From Mesostigma viride (taxonomy: Eukaryota; Streptophyta; Mesostigmatophyceae; Mesostigmatales; Mesostigmataceae): a stretch of DNA of 64,000 nt. Shown in pieces: positions 22,044-34,880 of the stretch; position 1 is the first letter of the stretch; each line of letters opens with the position of its first letter. The translations under genes were made by a program, and so were the position numbers. The stretch lies in the NCBI GenBank assembly GCA_009746045.1, contig RPFO01000744.1, positions 865,635 to 929,634 on the forward strand, read 5' to 3'. The notes under the pieces are model-generated. The model was not told the origin of the DNA. It worked only from the letters and a program-made list of their open reading frames with translations, and made no database searches.

Positions 22044-25000
22044 ATGCCCGCGCAGGTCCAAGTGCGCAAGCCTCCAGGGTTAGATTCCAAGGAATGCCAA
22101 CTACAAGACCCCTTCAAGTGCCTCGAGTCGCTAGGGCTGCAAGTGACACATGAAAGACCGGCCCAGGGGGCTGACCCGGCCCACCGGCCGCTGGATTGCC
22201 CCGACGGCACGGACAAACACGGCCCTGAACATGAGGATATGGCCAAATGTGGCAGCACTTGGGGTGATTCCGCAGGTACACAAATTGGTGACTCAGCAGA
22301 CACACTATTGGGTGACTCGGATACCCCTGCTCATGACCAGATGATGGACAACCGCGGGCTGAGCAAGTGGCCCGATTCCTCCATTGCTGCGGATACCAGC
22401 AGAAACATCCTCGTCGGCCACTTTGAGAGCTCGCCCACGAGCGACGGAGTCGAGACGTCCCTGGCCACAGGCACAACCACCCTGGCAGAGGGCCAGCTTT
22501 CCGAGCCCATGGAGGTCCAGCCCAAGCCACTGGCATCTGGCACCTCCTGCAATGCTGCTGCTCAGAAGCTGAGCCATGACTCGAGCGAAAGCCATCCCTC
22601 CTGCGAGAACCCAGGCCATTCCATGAGGGACCTCCATCACAGCGACTGTGACAGCACGACGCTGATTGAGAACGACCGAGCGGCGTTTAGCTGCCAGTCG
22701 ACCGGTTCCACTCAGGGGGGTCATCAGTCGCCACCACGATCCGCAGAATTAACACGGCCCAGCTCACCGCGCGCCGTCTCCATCATGGCATGCCACATGC
22801 CGGGCGGTGGCGCCGCGACCCAGGGCGAGCCAGGGACGAAGCAGGGGGGTCAGGCCGGCCCAGGCTCACCCCCTGTGACAGTTGCGAGTGAAGAGGAGAG
22901 GGTGCTGGATGCAGCGGTGACGAAGAGCCATGATTCTGGCAGCGCGGAACTGTGCGGGAGTCGGGTCGACCAGGCAATGGAGGAGGTGGGTTGTAATCGT
23001 GTCACGCGCACAGAGAAGGAGCCGCCCCTCCAAACACGAGACTGCGGCAATGGGGACGCAACCGCCCCGGCTGCCCCGGCCGCTGTCGCTAGCACTACCA
23101 CCACCGCCGCCACCTCTGCCTCCCGGCTGGCCGCGGCATTGGCACCGCGATCGGGACCCAGCTGTTTGCTGACTGCCGCAATGGGGTCTGCTGGGCTTCG
23201 CGAGAGCGGCACTAGAGCGGCTGCAGTGGGGGAGGAGCTTGTGGTGGAGGAGGATAGTGCGGGGGAGGCCCATGGGGTGGAAAGCACAGGGGATGCCCCT
23301 TCGGCAACCGCAGCAGCGCCGGAAGATGCGGCGGTGACAGGTCAGTCTGGCGACGGTGTTCGTGCCGCTGCGGCGACGAGGCCCGAGAATGCGATGTCGG
23401 TCGCGGTCAGCAGCAGCCGCGCGGCCGGCACGGTGAATGCGCTGAAGGCTGGTGGTGGCATCGAGCGTTGCCACCAAGGGTGCTGCGAGGGTGTCGAGTG
23501 TTGCGAGGGCGAGCAGAGGGAGTGCCCAGCCGCGTCAAATCGGGATAGCGTGGACAGGACGGGTTGCAGGTCGAGCGCAACACTTCGAGGGAGCGCAGCT
23601 CGTCGCAAGGAAGGGCCCGAGGAGGTCGGCGGTGCGAGGGACGTACAGGGGGGGCATGGTCAGACGGATGAGGAGGGGCGCCCGGCGGGGGATGATGCGG
23701 ACGCCAGTGTTGCGGAATTGGGGCCGGCGACGGTGCAGTTAAGGCCGGGCATGGCGGTCGGAGTGGCTGAAGACACCAAGCCTGTCATGGATGTTGATGC
23801 TGGCATTCCACAGGCCAAGGATGCTGGCATTCCACATACCGAGGATGCTGACATGAAGGACCGTGACAGCACGACAGGCATCACTGGCACGGCCGAGGAT
23901 GCTGGCAACGCCACATCCCGCGTCGCCCATGCTGGTGGGAGTGCCACATCCGCCCTGCGGGCAGACGAGGACGGGGGGGGTAGCGGCGGCGAGTATAATA
24001 AGGACTCGGGGGCGGCACAAGGCGACGGGAGCGGTGCAACAGCCATGGAGACTGATAGCGCGGAGCCTGGGGGCGGGTACTCCCTGGCACCCACATGCCC
24101 CGGTGGCCCTGCCCAGGGACGCGAGGGTGGTGATGGCGGCAGGAGGGTGCCGGCGCCGTCGGCAGGGGTATTGCCTTTGGACGGGCGCATCTCGCACCTG
24201 CTTGCAGAGGTGGGTGGGTGGTCATGAAATGTTTGCTAGGGGTACATTCCTCTTAGCCAAATAGGGTTTGCTGCGTGCCGATGTGGATGGTTGGATTCGC
24301 GGGTGGGAATTGGCAACATTGCTGGCAAGGATGAGTGCTATCCAATCATCGCTGTTCAATGAAATCATTTAATTGGCACTCTGAACACCCACCGCTTCTG
24401 CCCGCCGCGCTTTTCTTGATCATCATTGTCATCATTTCACAGGCAGAGGCCGCACGGGTGGCGTCTTCGTCTCGCCTGGCAGGCATCGTCCACCTGTTCC
24501 TGGTACGCAGAACAGGAGTACGCAGACCGATGCACCCGTCAATGCCGCTGTGCTCACGGACTGTGCTCAGAACGCGGCAGGTGTCTCAGTTGCTTAGTGC
24601 ATAGGCCTTGCACTGTCAATCTCTCCCTGGTGCGCAGACGGTTGCAATAATCAAACTTGTTTCGCAGCCTGCAGTATCTATCTTGTCAGCTGGCTACCTA
24701 CAGAAAGCCAGGGTGACCCCAGGGGAGCGATGACTGCCTTCCTTGCCCACTTGTCACCGCCCACCCAAAAGCCTTCACATCGTTCATCTCTTTCTAGAGC
24801 CCGCTGCATAGACTGCCATACTACGCCAGGTTGTAGTACCCAAGATCGTTGCACCCAGCAACCTTCCACATGCACACTTGTGCTGCCATGCCCGGGATTC
24901 CTGCTTTGAACATGCAGTTTTGCATAGTTTGATGAAACGTTTCTTATGAGACGTTTTTGCATGGCGCACTCATCTTTGTGGTGACTTCACAGTCGTACCC

Positions 25001-28000
25001 AGCAGCCTTGCTGAGCATGCGTGCACGCGTGCCGCGTGGCGCGGATGCGCTTTGCTTACTCAGAATACAACATACAGACAAAGGCTGATTGCGACATGCA
25101 TAGATCGTTCAGCCCATTCCACACACTATGCAACACCCCCGTTCCCACTGCCTACCTCATCCCTCTTCCTTGACTCAACCAAACAACCACTTACAGATCA
25201 TTATTTATTTCCATGCCAAGGTCATAATAGTTGATCTCATAAAGCCTGTTTCTTATATTCGCTGGTTGCAACCTCTCGTCTCTCCCCCGCAGACCCCCTC
25301 AGCGCTACCCCCCCGTCTGGACGCGGCTCCCATGGCGATGGCAGCGATCCAGGGTGCCGCCAACCTGGCAGCGCAGTTCATGTTCACGCCGCTATGCCAG
25401 CATCCAGCCCAGGCAGACCACCCGAGTGACAGCAGCCAGCATGCAACAGCTGGTGCGGCTCCTAACGGAGCAGCCAAGGTCGCCACCAACGGGCCTGCAG
25501 AGGTGGCCTTCAACTGCCCAACGGGGGTGGCCACCACTGAGCCAGCAGGGATGGCCTCAGTTCCAGGCATGCAAGGAGCTGTCAACCGTTCAACCGAGGA
25601 GCCGCCGTTTCCTGCCAGCAGCTACTCACAAAATGATCAAGGGGCAGGCGACCTGTCATCACATTCCATGGGCGAGGCCACTGGTATGGACCACACGGGG
25701 GCACTGGCACCGCCACCCCCACCCCCACTACCCCTTGTCTCTGTGCTGTCCGACCCGGAATCTGCCTGCCGGCACGCCCCCGCGGCCGCGCACCCACCCA
25801 CGCGAGGGAAGTTGAGTCAGCCCTTGTCGAAGACCCTCGTAGAAGAATGTCAGGACCAGCTCCTGGCACAACCAGTTTCCATGCTGGCTTCCCACCAACT
25901 GCCAGCAACATCTGCAAGCAGCACCCCTTCATGCACAGGGAAGCGGGCCATGGCTACAGTGGAAGGTCCCGTGGGGGGGTCCTTTTGGGCCCTTGATCAT
26001 GCCAGGGATGGCCCAGATGGCGCCCCGGAGGGTTCCGGCGCAGCCCGTCCTGGGGTGTACGAGGAGGTTTACGCGTCTCCGGCCAAGAAGCGGCGACTTG
26101 GCTTCGTGGAGGAGGGGGCGGGCGGCAGCAATGAGGAGCGGGGGGCAGGGACAGGAGCAGGAGGGGTCGATGGGTGGGGTGGACAAGCGGTGGCGCAGGG
26201 TACGGACGCAGGAGCAAGTGTTCACAATGTCGACGGGTCTGCCAGGGGGCGGCGGAAGAGGGTGAGTTGGCGTGCCATGTATTGCTATCATTGCTGCTCC
26301 GACGGTAGTAATACTACTATACCATCTAGGTGGTATCCCACTTGCGAATGCATGACTCTGCAGGATAGAGGGAGCATTGGGTCGATGATGGAAAGATCAA
26401 CGCGTCTGTGCAAAAAGTGGGGGCAGCGTGCAAGCAAGCCCTCATGTGCGAGTGTTTGTGACTTTGTTTTGCTGCTGCACTGGCCCTGGGATGAGCAGTT
26501 TCATGCTTGATCCGGTCCTTTTAGAAGCGTATCTATAACAACTATCCGGTCCTTTTGATAGCGCATCTATAACAACTCTCCGGTTCTTTTTGATAGCGTA
26601 TCTATAACAACTCTCCGGTTCTTTTTGATAGCGTATCTATAACAACTCTCTGGTCCTTTTGATAGCGTATCTATAACAACTCTCCGGTCCTTTTGATAGT
26701 GCATCTATAACAACTCGCCATCATCCATCAAGTTTAATAACACTTCATGATCCAAAGCCGCATTATATCAATGAGACAATCAGTGCAGGCCTGCATATAA
26801 ATTATGTTATTCAATTGATTGACTTGTTCCAACTCCTGATTTGTTGTTCATGTCAGCAATGGCTCTTCTCAGTTCAGACTTGGCACCCCCCGTGACACCG
26901 TCCAGCATTGCTTACCCCATGGGTTATCAGCGCCTTTTCTTATGCACGCTGCGATTCGTGTCGACAACGCTGTATGGTTTTTCTCTCGTCAGCCGGCGGC
27001 AACCGCAGTGGCGGCCGCAAGCACCAACCCCAGCAAGGCCAAGACTCCACGCGCCCACCGCGGCCTGCCCATCGCAGCTGTGGAGATCCTTCGCGCGTGG
27101 CTGTTCGACCACTTCTGCTACCCGTATCCGAAACAGGCGGACAAGAAGGAGCTGGCCAAGAAGGTCGGCCTGTCGCCTGTGCAGGTCAGCCCATGTTTCC
27201 AGAATCCTGACGGGAGTGAAAGATATGGCACTCTCCTAGTTTTGCTTGGGGGGGGGGGGGCTCTCACAAGGCTGCAGTTTTGGCACCTTAATCAGACCAT
27301 TCATTTTGCCTGCTGCACATCTGTTTATCGGAATGCCACTGATTTAAGCTCCAGCAGTTGGAGGGCTCCCAGGATTCAAACGCAGGACTTGTTGCACCCA
27401 CAAGCTTTTACGTGCTAGGCTTCACCTATATTCATATAATATATATGATAGATATAGCTTCACCCATCACACCAGATCCCGGATCATACTGTAGATTTTC
27501 AACTAGTTTCCGTGTTTCTTATGCAGCCTGCGCCGCTCCCCTTGTTACATATCCCCCCCCCCGCCACGCAAACTGCTCCCTCCCACCCCCCAATGACCAC
27601 CCCCCAGGTGTCCAACTGGTTCATCAACGCGCGCGTGCGCCTCTGGCGTCCGCTGATCAAGGACATCGCCCGCGACCCCGACATGCGCGAGGAGGCGGAG
27701 GCCCTCGCCGCCAAGCGCGTCGAGGAGAAGCAGTCACTGCTGGAGGCCAAGCAGCGGCAGGACCGGGCGAATGTTGGGGGGACCGCTAGAGGGGGGACGA
27801 ATGGTGGGGGGAAGCAGCAGGAGCCGCTGCCGCAGCGGCGGGCTGCCGGGAGTGATTCCAGCTTTCTGGCCCCTGGTGGTGGCAAGGACCACGGGGAGAT
27901 CTCAAACACCCAGCAGGGTTCGACGCCTAGGAAGTTCGGCGGGGTGGACGGACCGCTCGACGGGAGCGGTCATCGCCGTGGCGGGGATGATGGCCATCGT

Positions 28001-28426
28001 GACAACGGTCACCATGCGGGGGCGAGGACGAACAGCTTTGGTCAGCCACCGGCGAGTGTGCCGACGGATGTTCCAAACCGGCCCGGATGTGCTGTCCATG
28101 CCGGTCATGAGGGAGGGATCTCGGTCGGGGCAGGCGCTAGTAGTGCCAGCAAGATGTCGCTGACGATCACGTCGGCGATGGCGTCCGTGCATGGGAGAGC
28201 GACGTGGGCGGATGTCCACAACTCTGTTGTGAGCGCTGGTGGCATCGCGCATTCTGCAGAGGGTTTACTGTCTCTCCCAGGGGGGATCGAGGGCTCCCAG
28301 ATGCATGGGGCGGGAGGGCATGGGGGGTTGGACTTGCAGGCGGCGCGGCCGCTGCGGAGCCTGCGTTCGATCAAGGACCTGAAACGCATGTCGAGCGTAG
28401 GGCCTGACCTGTGCATGCACTCCTGA
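22044..28426 (+). CDS. BELL-class TALE homeodomain transcription factor, four exons
   Basis: Probable DNA-binding nuclear protein; in plants and Chlamydomonas, BELL proteins pair with KNOX proteins to start the diploid programme. Exons 22044-24209, 25293-26261, 26993-27184 and 27608-28426 all join in phase 0 with GT-AG borders, giving about 1381 residues. Exon 1 is a low-complexity region rich in Ala, Gly, Ser, Asp and Glu. Exon 2 ends with a likely nuclear localisation region ([10 protein letters not shown], then GRRKR). Exon 3 carries homeodomain helices 1-2: [18 protein letters not shown], the TALE loop PYPKQADK, and [11 protein letters not shown]. Exon 4 opens with helix 3, [20 protein letters not shown], including the invariant W-F-x-N. 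The helix 3 and flank type (RVRLW) is BELL, not KNOX. No KNOX/MEINOX or SKY/BELL domain is obvious upstream. The start is uncertain, because an acceptor-like tract overlaps the first ATG. Confidence 0.85.
24210..25292 (+). other. Intron 1 of the homeobox gene
   Basis: Starts GTGGGTG after ...HLLAE and ends with CCCCCGCAG. No coding or repeat feature is seen. Confidence 0.65.
26511..26719. repeat. About 35-bp tandem repeat in intron 2 of the homeobox gene
   Basis: About six copies of CCGGTCCTTTTGATAGCG then TATCTATAACAACTCT, differing by single bases (CCTTTT or TTCTTTTT, GCGTATC or GCGCATC). Confidence 0.92.
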
Positions 28427-29343
28427 AATATTATCAGTCATCACAGCGGAAGACTCCGCTCAATTGAGGAGTCACCCCAAGCAGATGTTGCATGACTGCA
28501 GGCGGGTTTGGATTTGTGCACGCGTTCTTTAACAAGGATTTGTGCACGCGTTCTTTTACAAGAGGGTTTCTATATACGTGGCATCGAGGAATTGGGTACA
28601 ACGAGGATTGTTCACTATTAAAATGCCAGCCATGAGAGAAGGTTGCATCGCATTATTATGTTGTCTACCCCAGGCCTTGTCTGCGCAGCAGCTGGCGTCC
28701 CCAGCTGCTGCGTTTCAGCCGTAGTGCGGGCCACGCCCATGCGGTGAATGCGATTTCTTTAGCGTTTTTTGTAGTAGTAGAAACACAGACAGCACTAATC
28801 TGTATATTGTTAGGGAGCCTGGTAAGTGCCATCTGTAAACGGTCGGGAGGCCCCTGCCATTATGTAATCGTTGGGGAGCGAGGCAGCTGCCTTTCTGTCA
28901 ATAACTTAATTCAACATAGAAAAATTTAGGGATTTGTGGCTACTTATAAAGCATTAGAGGGCTGGCTGGCGTGTGTGACTGCGTAATGTTGTGGGTTAAG
29001 AAAGCGCTTCATTAATTGATTAATTAAAATATATATAACATATGTAACTGTGTGACGTGGGTGCCACTACAGAGTAAAGGAACCTTCAACCCCTACACAC
29101 ATCGAGGAGGGAGGGCGCCCTAGCTTCACTGCCACAAGCACTTGGGCAGGCCACAGAGTGCTCTCTCCGGCCACAGCATGGTGCTGGGGAGTGGGGCGCA
29201 ACACTGTGGGTGCAATTCGACCATGCAGTACCATACGTAGGCTGACGCATAGCTTATACGCTGTAAGAAAGGTAGGCTCAAGACGTCGGGAAAAGCGCAA
29301 GCTAAGTGCCACAAGCTGGAGCCAGTCTGAGCTAGTTTACTAT
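28427..29343. other. Intergenic, no gene seen
   Basis: 3' flank of the homeobox gene. A short duplication of GATTTGTGCACGCGTTCTTT occurs at 28511 and 28538. Small minus-strand frames at 29067-29314 show no family signal. Confidence 0.5.
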
Positions 29344-31915
29344 ATATTCATTGAGAATGATAAATTACGGAGGTGAGATGGGCATGCAACATAAGGAAAA
29401 ACCCGAAAAGATGAAGAACCCTGAAGAAAACAATAGTAATCTGACACGCGCATGCAAGGATCACGCCAGCTGCACAAGGTACAACTAACAACATCACAAA
29501 ACTACGACACACAGCAACATCGCTGCCGGCCCACCATGCAGGCCTGGGAGGGATCTAGACCGCATGGGCCGCGACAAAGGCGGCCCAGGTGCGGCGGAAT
29601 AACATGCACATCAGCCACGGTGCTAGTGAGGGCGACTGGGCGAGTGACAGGCGCTGCCGCCAATACGAGGACCACGTGCGGGCAGACCACGGGGCAGTCT
29701 GACCCTCGAGGTCGAGGCGGTCTTCACGGCGCTGGCAGCACTCGTGAAAAAACTCCGCTGTCTTGGGGCTCATGGCCCCGAACTCCTCAAGGACAAAGGG
29801 GATGACCCGGTGGGGCCCCACGTTGCCGTAGGAGGAGGCAAACTTGTCGCGCTCAGCCACAGCGGCAGCAGCGCCGGCATTCACAGCCGCCCGGAGGATG
29901 TGGCGACCGGAGAGCGGCCGAGCCACGGAGACATCGATGAGCAGGTGGCAATCAACCCTGCCCGTCGTAGTCAAGCACGGTAATGTCGGCGGGGCGGTGG
30001 TTGGGTGAGTAGAGGGCGGCCCCATCCGCGTCCTCGCACTTGATGGTGTAGTGGGGAAAGACCGACCGAACCATGGCACACACCACCCGGAGGAGAGCGG
30101 TATGGAGATAGAGGAACCAGTTCTGGTTCTGCTGGCCACCCATGCATGCGATGTAGTGCGTCCCAGTAGTATCGAGAGCAAGCCTGCAGCATGCAGCTGC
30201 CGCAGGACGCACCCGCCGTGATGAGAGGTCATTGCGGGGCAAACATGCAGCTGCTGGCGGAGAGCGATGGCGTAAAGGGCCGGCACCAGCGTGAACAAAG
30301 GGCTCATGGGGAGGGCGCGCAGGAATGCGGCCCCCACGCGCCCCTCAAGGGAAACGTCGGAGTGAAGCCAAGCCTTCCCCTGAACCCCGCGCAAATTATT
30401 GGATGACTTTTTTTCCTGATGCGATCAGGATGCGATGCTTTTTTTCCCAAAAATGCTTTTCCCCCAGCCAGTACTGACCGTAGTAGATAGTCGGCCCGCC
30501 CGAGTCTGGTTCATGCGATGGTGCCAGAAACGTTCAAGCTCGCATGCATGCAGACCCATCCAGTCGGCACACGGTGCAGTATACCCGCGTGGGTCTTTTG
30601 TTGTTTTTCATGAACGCAGGCAGGAAAGACACTAGGGCTGACGACAGTGGACACGCCGGGCGTGCCCTGGGGCAGGCGACGGTGGACGGCCTGGGCGGGG
30701 CGGACCGGAGGTCGCAGGCCTGCTGGATCCCGAGGTAAGAATCCTGCACGGCCTGCACAAAGGGGAAGGGGGATGGGGTACCAAGTCGGGAATGGCGCTG
30801 ACGGCGGCGCTGGGGACCAACCGGCGGATCTCCGCCCAGCTAGGCCTGAGCAACAGAGCCAAGGAAGGCGGCGGGGGCGAGGCAGGCGGCACCGCCGGCG
30901 CGGGTGAGCCCACACCCGCCCATGCGGCAGGGGACGGGGTGGCCAAGCCGCATGGAGTGAGCTGGCAGGCTAGGGCCGGGGAGGAGCGCCTGCAAGGCGG
31001 CCTGAATGCACTCGTCGTGGCCCTCCGCAGCAAGCCGCACCAAGTGGGGGGGAGCGCCACGGAGCCAGTGAACCACCCGCGGGTGGGCGCAAAACCACAG
31101 GAGGAGCCCTTTGGTCTGGGCCGGGGTCCTTGAGCCTGCGCACCCAAGTCTCGAGGACATGGGTGCGCTGTTCCACGGTGGCCCGGACTCACTACTCTTC
31201 GACGTAGTCAGGGTCACCCACAGCTACAAGGGACGCCCAGGCACGAGAAACCACGCGCCCCCGCCAATGCCCCCGGCCGGGGTAGCCGCGGGGAAGCTGA
31301 CAGCAGTCCCCCTGGGGCGAAAAGACTCCACACTTGGGGAGGGTGAGCCGAACGAAGGTTGATGGCCGCCATGGCCAGTACTTCAAGGGCAGCCAGGGCT
31401 GCAACCACAGCGTCGGCCGGGCCAAGGGCATGGATAATATCGTCAATATAGGCGAGGAGCACGACATCCGGGTGCGCAGCGTAGACACCTTGGAGAGCCT
31501 TGTGCAGCGGGGCGGACACCGTTAAAAGGGGCCGAGGGGGTCGCCTTACCATGGGTTCCCGTGCGGGAAGCGACGTCGGCGAACATCCCATCCTCCATGA
31601 GGAAGGAGAGTTGAGTGGGTTCGCCGTAGCAGGCTGCTGTCCACACAAGAAGGTGACTCAGGGAACGCCTCGCCGACGGCCTCAAAGATGCTAGCCTTGG
31701 TGACAGCATTGAATGCATTATGACAATCCACCTTCAGCGCGCCACATGGGTCGGATGCGTCTCTAGGTAGGCCTGAACTGTGTGCACGATGTGATGTCGC
31801 TGCCCCCTTTGGTGGCGACGCCAAGCTGGGCCGCGAAGGACTCCTCAGCCTCACTCCAGTTGGGGCAGAATTAAGTAGGCGCGAAACTCGGGGTCCTTTT
31901 GGAGACAAATGACCT
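29344..31915 (-). mobile_element. Decayed RLE-type non-LTR retrotransposon (same family as the right-edge element)
   Basis: Minus-strand fragments match the near-intact element at 61098-64000. Near 31720-31490: KVDCHNAFNAVTKASIF, then the reverse transcriptase motif LLAYIDDI. Near 31130-31060: GLLLWFCAHPRVVHWLRGA. Near 30200-29960: GTHYIACMGGQQNQNWFLYL and NHRPADITVLD, the end of the CCHC region and the endonuclease core. Near 29850-29700: VIPFVLEEFGAMSPKTAEFF. Many frameshifts. A 145-bp stretch at about 30384-30530 is absent from the copy at 32590-33812. Confidence 0.85.
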
Positions 31916-32589
31916 TAATTACTCACCATGCAGCTTGCGTAGGACCTCGCCGCAAGCAATGGGACGAACGCGGCCAGCAGGCGGGGGGACGTCGTCTACA
32001 GCGGACAGCGGTACTATATATAACGCTGCATGATGCAAGTAATTATATTTTTAATAGTAGTATATATTACGCTGTCGGTTGGGAAGAAGCCGGCGGGTAT
32101 ACTGCATGGAAGGGGGCCGTCATCTATACGTTGACCATTCACTGTCATGCACACACTGTCATGCAAGCCCCAGGTGGCAGGCGCCCCTGCCCCAGCGGTA
32201 CCCCAGCAGTCCAGCACCTAGCGTAGGGGATCGATATAGCGCCCTGCAGCCGGTAGCTAGTAGGGGCCGGGATATACCAGTAGTGTAGAATATTAGAAAG
32301 GCTTAGCCGACGTGGCTCACGCCCATGTGCATGTATGCCTAGCTATATGACGGGACCCACGCCACATGACGCATTAGCTCCGTATAGAGTATTTAGTCAT
32401 GCTTTGCACATCATGCAGAGAGTTACTCTCTGCTGGCATGTCATTCCCTAGCCACTGATTACCTAGCCACAATCATCGATCTTCCACCCCTGGCATGGCA
32501 GGCCTTGTAGGTATGATACATCATGGTGGTGCAGGTGCACCTTGTGCACCCAGAGTATATGTGGCTGAATACGTCCCGCACCTGCAGGT
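31916..32589. other. Spacer between two RLE retroelement copies
   Basis: No gene is seen. TAATTATATTTTTAATAGTA lies near 32038 and several GCATG-rich short repeats are present. Confidence 0.5.
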
Positions 32590-33812
32590 TATAGATTCAT
32601 GGAGAATGATAGATTACGGAGGTGAGATGGGCTGATGCAACATAAGGAAAAACCCGAAAAGGAGAAGAACCCTGAAGAAATTTAATAGGAATCTGACACG
32701 GACATCCAAGGATCACGCCAGCGGCACAAGGTACAACTAACTACATCACAAAACTACGACACGCCGTCGATCGCAGCAACATCGCTGCCGGCCCACCATG
32801 CAGGCCTGGGAGGGATCTAGACCGCATGGGCTGCAACAAAGGCGGCCCGCCATTTGAATGGTAGTGCATAATTGGTGGTGGTAATGCACGACGGTATTGG
32901 ACGGAGTTCCGGCGGGGTGCGGCGGAATAACACATCAGCCACGGTGCGAGTGAGAGCGAGTGACAGGCGCGCTGCCGCCAATACGAGGACCACGTGCGGG
33001 CAGACCACGGGGCGGTCTGACCCTCGAGGTCGAGGCGGTCTTCACGGCGCTGGCAGCACTCGTGAAAAAACTCCGCTGTCTTGGGGCCCATGGCCCCGAA
33101 CTCCTCAAGGACAAAGGGGATGACCCGGTGGGGCCCCACGTTGCCGCAGGAGGAGGCAAACTTGTCGCGCTCAGCCACAGCAGCAGCAGCGCCGGCATTC
33201 ACAGCCGCCCGGAGGATGTAGCGACCGGAGAGCGGCCGAGCCACGGAGACATCGATGAGCAGGTGGCAATCAACCCTGCCCGTCGTAGTCAAGCACGGTA
33301 ATGTCGGCGGGGCGGTGGTTGGGTGAGTAGAGGGCGGCCCCATCCGCGTCCTCGCACTTGATGGTGTAGTGGGGAAAGACCGACTGCACCATGGCACACA
33401 CCACCCGGAGGAGAGCGGTATGGAGATAGAGGAACCAGTTCTGGTTCTGCTGGCCACCCATGCACGCGATGTAGTGCGTCCCAGTAGTATCCAGAGCTAG
33501 CCCGCAGCTGCGCCGCAGGACGCACCCGCCGTGATCATTGAGAGGTTGCGGGGCAAACATGCAGCTGGTGGCGGAGAGCGATGGCATAAATTATTACCGG
33601 GCCGGCACCAGCGTGAACAAAGGGCTCATGGGGAGGGCCTGCAGGAATGCAGCCCCCACGCGCCCCTCAAGGGAAACGGAGTGAAGCCAAGCCTTCCCCT
33701 GATCGTTCAAGCTCGCATGCAGACCCATCCAGTCGGCACAGTGTCAGTATACCCACGTAGGTCATTTGTTGTTTTCATGAACGCAGGCAGGGAAGACACT
33801 AGGACTGACGAC
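32590..33812 (-). mobile_element. 5'-truncated RLE-type retrotransposon copy
   Basis: Matches the 3' half of the 29344-31915 copy, from GAATGATAGATTACGGAGG (3' UTR) through the endonuclease region (VIPFVLEEFGAMGPKTAEFF, RPADITVLDYDGQG, GTHYIACMGGQQNQNWF). Homology stops at about 33812, just after GACTGACGACAGTG. It carries an extra stretch of about 70 bp near 32850-32915. Confidence 0.82.
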
Positions 33813-34364
33813 AGTGTTGTTACATATTTGCTCCCCACGGAGATATGTTATAATATAGTCTAATTTAGTTTGATTTAGTTTAGGTTAATAATGCTGACAG
33901 AAGTTTACATATGCTGACATAAGATTACATATGCTCCCCCACGGAAATATGTTTTTTATTTACGCTTAACTTCATCAGTATGTATTAGCACATGACACAG
34001 TTACATGAAACTGAAATTAAATTGAGTACTGATGAGGTAGGCGCGGCGAGCACACTCATAAATTAATCCAGTAAACTTAGCTGCGTGGTGACTGCTCATA
34101 CCGTAGTCCATGTCTCTTCCATTCAAGGGTGTTTCCGCATGTATACCAGATGGCCGGTGGTAGAACGATCACACTCATCACAGCAATCAGTGCTTACGAC
34201 TGGAAACTCCTGGCAGCTAGTAACACATGAACGCGCTGATCACGCGAGTTTGTTTATTAGCTGCATGACTACCCATGGTCCCGTCGCTAGTGGAGCATTG
34301 TCGCAGCCTACTGTATATAGTGGAGCAACGTCCCCCCAACTGCCCCGGCGATCGTCAAGCGCGA
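33813..34364. other. AT-rich spacer with short internal repeats
   Basis: GCTCCCC(C)ACGGARATATG occurs at about 33831 and 33935, and ACATATGCTGACA-like units lie between. No gene is seen. Confidence 0.5.
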
Positions 34365-34795
34365 CCTGGCAGTTCAAGGTCGTCATCCTGACGGTCGATC
34401 CTGACCTACGGCATGGAAGCGTAGACGCTGACACAGGAGATCGGCGTGCATGCAGCCACCGAGATGTTGTGTAGAGCGCTCAATACACCAAATATAGGTG
34501 CATCATCTTAGCGCCGAGGAGTTGTATGCTGACTTGCCTTATGTTACAATGTTGATTCTTAGGCACAGGCGCCTGGCTGGGCCTGGCTGGGCACCTAGCT
34601 GGCCTGCATGCACAGATCGATGAGGTAGATACATCCGGATATATAGACTACTACTAGCTACTCTGGCACCAAGCCCGCGCAGCCGGCCGGGCGTTGATTA
34701 ATTCATCCTCACATGGCGTGCCCCGGGCCTGCGCGCGGATGCCCATGGGCCGCCATCCGTGGACTTTCCGTGATAGGCTATAATTAAGTCATCAA
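34365..34795 (+). mobile_element. 5'-truncated LINE fragment (ILTYG family), plus strand
   Basis: Reads VVILTVDPDL/ILTYGMEA-like sequence near 34380-34430, then AEELYADLPYVTM and RHRRLA at 34515-34580, with several frame breaks. The following GTGGACTTTCCGTGATAGGCTA at 34770 matches other family members. It ends at an AT-rich tail near 34785-34815. Confidence 0.65.
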
Positions 34796-34811
34796 TCTAA
34801 TTACTTAATTC

Positions 34812-34880
34812 CCTAACTAATTATTAAACACGCGCTCCCGTTGGGGAGTCACGGAGCACAATAATACAGAGTTAAAGTGC
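34812..34880 (-). mobile_element. LINE 3' terminus (ORF1-element type), minus strand
   Basis: TAATTATTAAACACGCGCTC then CCGTTGGGGAGTCACGGAGC is the minus-strand version of the terminus seen at 17490-17519 and 38018-38075. It meets the tail of the plus-strand LINE at 34795, so the two are tail to tail. Confidence 0.65.

Noticed and set aside
27330-27430. tRNA gene or tRNA-derived SINE on the minus strand of homeobox intron 3
   Set aside because: A GTTTGAATCC box B-like stretch is present, but the T-arm and acceptor stem do not pair and no box A fits.
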